Shown here: positions 18,631 to 23,350 of the stretch, one piece after another | How positions within the stretch are numbered: position 1 is the stretch's first letter | How the letters are laid out: each line of letters begins with the position of its first letter | Assembly: GCA_029265085.1 (NCBI GenBank) | Contig: JAJUJY010000062.1 | Coordinates: forward strand, 1 to 23,350 | DNA: 23,350 nt | Source: Chloroflexota bacterium | Lineage (GTDB): Bacteria > Chloroflexota > Anaerolineae > Anaerolineales > Anaerolineaceae | Reading direction: 5' to 3' | The notes under the pieces: generated by a model | What the model was told of the DNA's origin: nothing | What the model saw: only the letters and a program-made list of their open reading frames with translations | Databases searched by the model: none | Made by a program: the position numbers and the translations under genes

Positions 18631-21231
18631 TTAAGTATGATTGCCGTTCAGTGTGACCGTGCCAGCCGCGCCGTCCACGGTGACGACCTGCCCGCTTTGG
18701 ATCAGGCGCGTTGCCACACCAGTGGCCATCACTGCCGGGATGCCAAATTCACGCGCCACAATTGAACTGTGGCTGAGCGGGCCGCCAATATCCGTGACCA
18801 CAGCCGAAGCCATCGTAAAGAGCGGCGTCCAGGCCGGGGTGGTTGTGACAGCCACCAGCACATCGCCGGGGCGCATCTGGCCAAAATCTTCCGGTCCAAA
18901 GAGCACCCGCGCTGTGGCGGTCACCTTGCCCGGGCTGGTACCCTGGCCGGAGATGGTCTTTTGCCCTTCCCGCAAATTTTTGCTCCAGGGGATCATGCGG
19001 GCATAGATCGAAGTTTCCGGCATGAGTGCAGGGGCATTCAACCGCATCTGCCTGTGATAGGTGGCCATCCGCTCCGGGATTCGGCTTGAAAGATCGGGCA
19101 GCGGTTCGCCGTGCTCCATAGCGCGCACCAGCTCATTGACCTCGGTCTCTTCCAGCCAGTAGATCTGCTCGGCCTTGTGGATGGCACCCTGGGCAGCAAA
19201 ACGGCGGCCCAATTCCGCTAACATCCGGCGAACCTGCGGGTGCGCCATGCCCAAATCCGTCAGGCTGTCTTCGCGCACCGGCACCGTGTCTTGCGCCCAC
19301 TTTAAAGATTTTTTGAACCAGCCTTTGAACGGCCAGATCAGGCGGGCTGCCACTGCCTGGGTGGCTGCCTCGCGCTTTTGAGCGGCCTGTTCCTGGCGTT
19401 CGTAGGGATTGGTGCCCTTGCCTTCCAGGTACATGCGCACCGCATCCAGCAGCAGTTCAGGCGTTTCCGCCGGGGTTGGCTCGGCAAAATCGAACTGGTA
19501 AACCGTGTGGCCGTAATTCTTTAAGTGCTCGTCCACACACGCCAGCCACGCTGACCAGACCTCGGCTACCACACCAACGGGCGGTTTCCGCGTAAGTAAT
19601 GCCTCCGCCAGCACAGCCGACGGCTGAGTGCGGATGCAGTGCCCCAGTTCTGCATGGTCACAGGCAAACATAGCCAGATCATATAACGATTTTTCAGACA
19701 GGATCGGCAGGGTATCAAAGCCAAACAGAAAGGCGGTGGGTTCCGGGTCGCTCTTGCGCTTGACCAGTTTGTACACGCGCGTAAAAATGATTTCACTGCT
19801 GCTGGCGGTGGGTAAGGTTCCAGCCTGAATCACGGTATAAAACTTTACCGCCTGCAAAATCATTTCATTCACTCCGGCCAATAGTTCGGAAGGCGATAAC
19901 CCATCTACGGGTTTGGCTTCCCATTTGCGGACCACTTCAATCAATTGTTCGCGCGCTTCCCGCCAGCGTTCTGTGCCTTTTCCAAGCATATTACCTAACT
20001 GCGAAAATGCCGTCTTGGTAAATCCCCAGGTTTCTTTCAACCCCATCACAATGCCTAAATAAGTGTAACCATTCATCACCCGGTATTGGTAATCCCTGGC
20101 TGCCTCGGCACCCAAAAATTCAATTCCCAATTCATAGGTCGCCTGGTTGGCCAGACGGATCCCCAGGCTGCCAAACAAGGGGGTCAACGGGTTAGGCAGG
20201 TGTTCCGCCAGGCTGCCGCGCGCATAAAAGGCTTTCGGGTTTGGCAGCGTCCAGGTAACCGGCTCTGCGGGTTCTTCAGCAGGCAGTGTTGTGATCGGCC
20301 GTGCCTGGACAATGGTAAACTGCCCATCTGCCCAGGCCCATTCAATATCCAATGGAACGCCGTAGAGCGGTTCGATCTTTTCTGCCAGGCGGGTTAATTC
20401 CACCGCCGCCGCATCGCTCAACACCGCAACGCCGCGCAAATTCTCCGGAACGCTCACTTCATGGGTGCCGTCAGCAAAGCAAACCGTCATCACCTGCTTT
20501 TCAGCAATCTGGCGGTTAATCACCTGGTGGGTATTCCTGTCAATCGTCAGGGTGTCGGGGGTCACCAGGCCGCCTACCACCGCTTCGCCCAGCCCCCAGG
20601 CGGCGCTGACCACCGTCTCATTACGGCGGCCGTTGACCGGGTTGGCTGTAAAGAGAATGCCGGCTGCCTCCGCCTGGAACAAGAGTTGAACCACCACAGC
20701 CAATGCCACGCTTTCAGGCGAAATTCTCTGGCGCATGCGGTAGCCAATTGCCCGCGCTGTCCAGAGCGAGGCCCAACACTGGCGCACAGCTTCCAAAACA
20801 CGCGCGGACCCCTGGATGTTGAGATACGTTTCTTGCTGCCCGGCAAATGAAGCATCCGGCAGGTCTTCCGCAGTGGCCGAGGAACGCACTGCCACCGGCG
20901 GTTGATTGCCGTGGAGCACGCCGTAAGCAGTGACAATTTCCGTAGCAATTTCTCCGGGAATTTCCGCATCAAGAAAATATTGCCGGATTGCAGCCGAGGC
21001 TTTTTCCAGGGAAGCCGGTCGAGCCGGGTCGGCCTGGGCCAGTTCGACCGCGATCAGCGGCTGCAAATGATTGGTTGCTACAAATTGCTGGTATGCGGCA
21101 GTCGTCACATGAAAGCCGTCCGGAACCGGAATACCAGCATTTGCAAGGCGCGCCAGGGAAGCGCCCTTGCCGCCCACCTGCTCTAATGCAGCGTTCTTGT
21201 CATTTAATGAAAGGATAAATACAGGTTTCAT
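18631..21231 (-). CDS. Rph-like ATP dikinase (rifampicin phosphotransferase architecture)
   Basis: An 866-residue protein of the PEP-synthase/PPDK superfamily with the domain order ATP-grasp, large middle domain, swivelling His domain. The ATP-grasp part has GGKGASLARL (K22), VAVRSSATAEDLPDASFAGQ (113-132), IEWAWADGQ (E297) and QARPIT (309-314). The middle region (about 330-740) is unlike the PEP/pyruvate TIM barrel. The phospho-His motif GGPLSHSSIVAREFGIPAV is near the C-terminus (His821). Length and His position match rifampicin phosphotransferase (867 residues, His825 in the Listeria enzyme, recalled). It therefore cannot be a normal PEP synthase, because the PEP-binding barrel is absent. 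The ATG at 21231 has AAAGGAG 7-8 bases upstream. The real substrate is unknown. Confidence 0.85.
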   Translation of the reverse strand: MKPVFILSLNDKNAALEQVGGKGASLARLANAGIPVPDGFHVTTAAYQQFVATNHLQPLIAVELAQADPARPASLEKASAAIRQYFLDAEIPGEIATEIVTAYGVLHGNQPPVAVRSSATAEDLPDASFAGQQETYLNIQGSARVLEAVRQCWASLWTARAIGYRMRQRISPESVALAVVVQLLFQAEAAGILFTANPVNGRRNETVVSAAWGLGEAVVGGLVTPDTLTIDRNTHQVINRQIAEKQVMTVCFADGTHEVSVPENLRGVAVLSDAAAVELTRLAEKIEPLYGVPLDIEWAWADGQFTIVQARPITTLPAEEPAEPVTWTLPNPKAFYARGSLAEHLPNPLTPLFGSLGIRLANQATYELGIEFLGAEAARDYQYRVMNGYTYLGIVMGLKETWGFTKTAFSQLGNMLGKGTERWREAREQLIEVVRKWEAKPVDGLSPSELLAGVNEMILQAVKFYTVIQAGTLPTASSSEIIFTRVYKLVKRKSDPEPTAFLFGFDTLPILSEKSLYDLAMFACDHAELGHCIRTQPSAVLAEALLTRKPPVGVVAEVWSAWLACVDEHLKNYGHTVYQFDFAEPTPAETPELLLDAVRMYLEGKGTNPYERQEQAAQKREAATQAVAARLIWPFKGWFKKSLKWAQDTVPVREDSLTDLGMAHPQVRRMLAELGRRFAAQGAIHKAEQIYWLEETEVNELVRAMEHGEPLPDLSSRIPERMATYHRQMRLNAPALMPETSIYARMIPWSKNLREGQKTISGQGTSPGKVTATARVLFGPEDFGQMRPGDVLVAVTTTPAWTPLFTMASAVVTDIGGPLSHSSIVAREFGIPAVMATGVATRLIQSGQVVTVDGAAGTVTLNGNHT

Positions 21232-21233
21232 TT

Positions 21234-21500
21234 TCAAACTCCTTTAGGTCCGGTTTCAGCTTCCAGGTGATCCATGCGCTGGATGGAAATGAGGGTCAGG
21301 TTAAAATCCCAAATTTTATTCATCAATCCGCGCAAAAAAGCCTGGTCAGCAGCATGGCAGGTCAGGATGGTGACGGGCTGTTGGTCATTCCGGTCGTAGG
21401 TGATGGAGAGTGGCTCAAACCAACTGGTCCAGGGCTGCTCTAAAACACCCATCACCCGAATCTCATAACAGGCAGTTTTCGCTGGTGCTCTTTTTAACAT
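21234..21500 (-). CDS. Small conserved protein of unknown function
   Basis: An 88-residue protein. The ATG at 21500 has AAGGAGGT 6 bases upstream, a strong ribosome site; the upstream in-frame start at 21521 has none. The single compact domain reads YEIRVMGVLEQPWTSWFEPLSITY, then a strand VTILTCHAADQAFLRGLMNKI and WDFNLTLISIQRM. I have a general memory of such G-x-L-x3-W-x2-W-F / DQAxLxGLLxxI proteins in Chloroflexota and Actinomycetota, often beside regulators, without known function. It ends 2 bases before the Rph-like start codon, so the two genes are translationally coupled. Confidence 0.75.
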   Translation of the reverse strand: MLKRAPAKTACYEIRVMGVLEQPWTSWFEPLSITYDRNDQQPVTILTCHAADQAFLRGLMNKIWDFNLTLISIQRMDHLEAETGPKGV

Positions 21501-21536
21501 GCCCGCACCTCCTTCTACCAAACACTATAGTGAGGA

Positions 21537-21595
21537 CCAGGGTGATTACGCATCACATTCCAGGGTGATTGGCACCCCATGCCAACAAATCACCC
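21537..21595. promoter_or_regulatory. Repeated half-sites upstream of the Rph/MFS operon
   Basis: CCAGGGTGATT occurs twice as direct repeats (21537-21547 and 21560-21570), starts 23 bases apart, about two helical turns. A third inverted half-site AATCACCC is at 21588-21595. The second and third sites also flank TTGGC/GCCAA, giving an imperfect palindrome. This is plausible binding architecture for the MalT-like regulator just upstream. A TATAGT at 21527-21522 on the minus strand could be the -10. Confidence 0.5.
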
Positions 21596-21632
21596 GCTCA
21601 TTGGACTATATTTTTTAAGCGCCCCAGGGAAA

Positions 21633-23350
21633 CTATAAAAGATGAAGTTCTTTGGCGCGTGCAAAAGCCTGGTAGCGGCTGTGCACGTCCAGCTTGGCAT
21701 AGATGCTCTTGAGGTGCGTGCGCAGGGTGTTCATCGAAATGACCAGGTGCGCGGCAATTTCCGGGTTGGATAACGCCGTTTGCAGCAGCGGCAAAATCTC
21801 CAGTTCGCGCTCGCTGAGCGGTTCCACCAACCCCGCCGGGACCCATTTTTTTGGCAGCGCAGCCTTCTCACTGCCGGGGAAAGCCGCCAATAATGAATCG
21901 ATATATGCCAATAAGGGCTCGTCCTGCACCTGAGCGCGCAGGGTTTGCAGGAGCAGCCGGGCTGGCTCACCTTCATCCACAAAGGTACGGCAAAATCCGC
22001 GCGGCGCAGCAAATGCCAGCGCAGATTGCATCCACGCACAGGCTTGCTCACTTTCGCCCCTGAATTGGTATGCCAACGCCAGCAAGATTTGCGCTTCCAG
22101 CCTCAAAATCAGGCGTTTTTTCTGTGCGGCCAACTCATTCAAGTGGCTCATTAAAACCACTACATCATCATACCGGTGCTGCTGCAGCCAATACCGAGCC
22201 AATACCGGGTACTCATATTTCCGCAGCCGGGAATAACCGTAATCCGCTAACTGAGCATGGATAATCTCATCCACCGGAGCATGATAACCGCGTTTTTCAA
22301 GCCAATCCTGCAGCGCATCCAACTGCCCCAGGGCTAGATAGCGGGTCATCTCATGCAGTTCAACCACATAATCATCCAGAAATGACATATCGGTTGTTTG
22401 CGCAATCCGGCGGGCATGGATCAGGGCAGTTTTCACTTGCTCATCATCGCCCAATGCGCGGTACAGGCGGGCCTGGTTGAGAAAGATGGAAATCCGGTTT
22501 GCCTGACCCCAGCGGTGGGCTAAATCCTGCGCCTTGTTTAAGTGCTGTTCTGCCTGCGCTAACTGGTTCTTCTCACACAGAATATCGGCCAGACCTGCAT
22601 ACGCTTCTACGGCCACAGGCAGGGTCTCTCCCAATCGCCCCGCCTGATCCAGCGCCTGCTGGTAAAATTTTTCTGCCTGTCCCATTTCGCCCAGTTTATG
22701 ATAATTTTCCGCAAGGTTGCACAGCAAGAAATTGGTGATCAAAAAATTTTCCGCAGATTGGCTGCGTGCCAGCAGCCGTTCCATTTCCTGGATGCCCCGC
22801 TGCATATCGCCGGTCAGCATAACTGCAGAAATTTGAATCAACTCTGCCAGGCCGCGCAGCAGCCGGTCCTGTTCCGGGAGCTGCTCCAAAGCCAGCCGGG
22901 CATAGGCCTGCGCCTCGGCAATCTTCCCTTGCGCCAGCGCCAGCAGACCATACATTGGCGCCGACTTCGTGGACAATTCCAGGTTGGATTGGGCAGCCAA
23001 AAGCTGGGCTTCAATCTGGTGAATCGCTGCGCCGCGCCAGATCAACGACCAGGCAATATATACCCGCAAAAGGGGGTGGCGGTTGACTTCCTCAACAGGC
23101 AGCCGCTCCACCCAACCGGAAAAGGTCAGCAGTTCGCTGCGCATGATCCAGGTTTCCGCCATTTTTTCCACAAGGTCAGCCGTGCGGCTCATATCACCGG
23201 AAAGGTGCGCATGCTGGACCGCCTCATCCAGGTTGCTGTGCTGCTCAAACCAAAGACTGGCCGCCTGGTGCAGCTGCGGCGCCAACCCGGGTGCAATTTG
23301 AAATAATCTCTGGTTTAGCAGATCACTAAACAAACGGTGGTACCGAAACC
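21633..23350 (-). CDS. MalT-like LuxR-family (LAL) transcriptional regulator, C-terminal part
   Basis: 572 residues of a large ATP-binding LuxR regulator whose N-terminal NTPase domain is beyond the window. The visible part starts in the conserved FRYHRLFSDLL block that follows the NTPase. It then shows an extended TPR-like helical region (ALAQGKIAEAQAYARLAL, AENYHKLGEMGQAEKFYQQA, and others) and ends with a LuxR helix-turn-helix: PLSERELEILPLLQTALSNP, then EIAAHLVISMNTLRTHLKSI and YAKLDVHSRYQAF. It is encoded upstream of the 88-residue, Rph-like and MFS genes on the same strand, separated by 132 bases with repeated half-sites. Family members act as ligand- and ATP-dependent activators. It probably controls the operon that follows. 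Confidence 0.95.
   Translation of the reverse strand, partial: FRYHRLFSDLLNQRLFQIAPGLAPQLHQAASLWFEQHSNLDEAVQHAHLSGDMSRTADLVEKMAETWIMRSELLTFSGWVERLPVEEVNRHPLLRVYIAWSLIWRGAAIHQIEAQLLAAQSNLELSTKSAPMYGLLALAQGKIAEAQAYARLALEQLPEQDRLLRGLAELIQISAVMLTGDMQRGIQEMERLLARSQSAENFLITNFLLCNLAENYHKLGEMGQAEKFYQQALDQAGRLGETLPVAVEAYAGLADILCEKNQLAQAEQHLNKAQDLAHRWGQANRISIFLNQARLYRALGDDEQVKTALIHARRIAQTTDMSFLDDYVVELHEMTRYLALGQLDALQDWLEKRGYHAPVDEIIHAQLADYGYSRLRKYEYPVLARYWLQQHRYDDVVVLMSHLNELAAQKKRLILRLEAQILLALAYQFRGESEQACAWMQSALAFAAPRGFCRTFVDEGEPARLLLQTLRAQVQDEPLLAYIDSLLAAFPGSEKAALPKKWVPAGLVEPLSERELEILPLLQTALSNPEIAAHLVISMNTLRTHLKSIYAKLDVHSRYQAFARAKELHLL

Noticed and set aside
18631..21231. Phosphoenolpyruvate synthase (PpsA) label
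   Set aside because: The His domain is at the extreme C-terminus and no PEP/pyruvate-binding TIM barrel follows; the domain order is that of Rph-type enzymes.

Overview
The window reads like a stretch of a moderately GC-rich environmental bacterium, most plausibly a Chloroflexota (Anaerolineae-type) genome. That is an inference from a large MalT-like LuxR regulator next to a small conserved unknown protein, the style of dispersed palindromic repeats, and a sugar-phosphate microcompartment locus. No rRNA, tRNA or CRISPR array was found. About eighteen genes are supported, plus two cut by the window edges.

Layout. (1) 1-141: 3' end of a DUF1667-type gene. (2) 292-7595, minus strand: a tightly packed three-gene type III-like restriction-modification operon, transcribed res, then a winged-helix/PD-(D/E)XK-like protein, then mod. 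The Res protein carries an in-frame DUF559 nuclease domain inside its C-terminal nuclease region. Four copies of a short palindromic repeat are read through as peptide in mod and res. The Mod target-recognition region is visibly AT-richer than its flanks. (3) 7596-8034: a 439-base gap holding the res promoter and leader, a mosaic of three repeat types and a coaX promoter. (4) 8035-11198: a CoaX-like kinase with altered active-site motifs, a YghZ-type aldo-keto reductase, MsrA and a glyoxalase-fold protein, with strong hairpin terminators between convergent pairs.

(5) 11268-16914, minus strand: a compact bacterial microcompartment (BMC) operon. Transcription order is RpiB-like isomerase, DeoC aldolase, BMC-P, CoA-acylating aldehyde dehydrogenase, BMC-H, BMC-T, a EutQ-N-like linker protein, two more BMC-P proteins and a small unknown. 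All three enzymes carry encapsulation-peptide-like amphipathic helices. The expected chemistry is pentose-phosphate isomerisation, cleavage of deoxyribose 5-phosphate to glyceraldehyde 3-phosphate and acetaldehyde, and oxidation of acetaldehyde to acetyl-CoA inside a shell made of hexamers, trimers and pentamers. This matches the 'sugar phosphate utilizing' (SPU) BMC class, which is known from surveys but poorly characterised. No PduL-type phosphotransacylase or alcohol dehydrogenase is present in the window.

(6) 16915-17402: BMC promoter and operator, then a second copy of the repeat mosaic. (7) 17403-23350, minus strand: a MalT-like LuxR regulator (cut by the window end), an 88-residue conserved unknown, an 866-residue dikinase with the domain order of rifampicin phosphotransferase (not PEP synthase), and a drug-type MFS exporter. 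Repeated half-sites sit between the regulator and the rest. Together these look like a regulated modification-plus-export unit.

The most interesting points are the minimal SPU microcompartment with unusual enzyme features (a Cys4 cluster in DeoC, a substituted RpiB active-site loop), the DUF559 cassette captured in-frame by Res, and the Rph-like unit.
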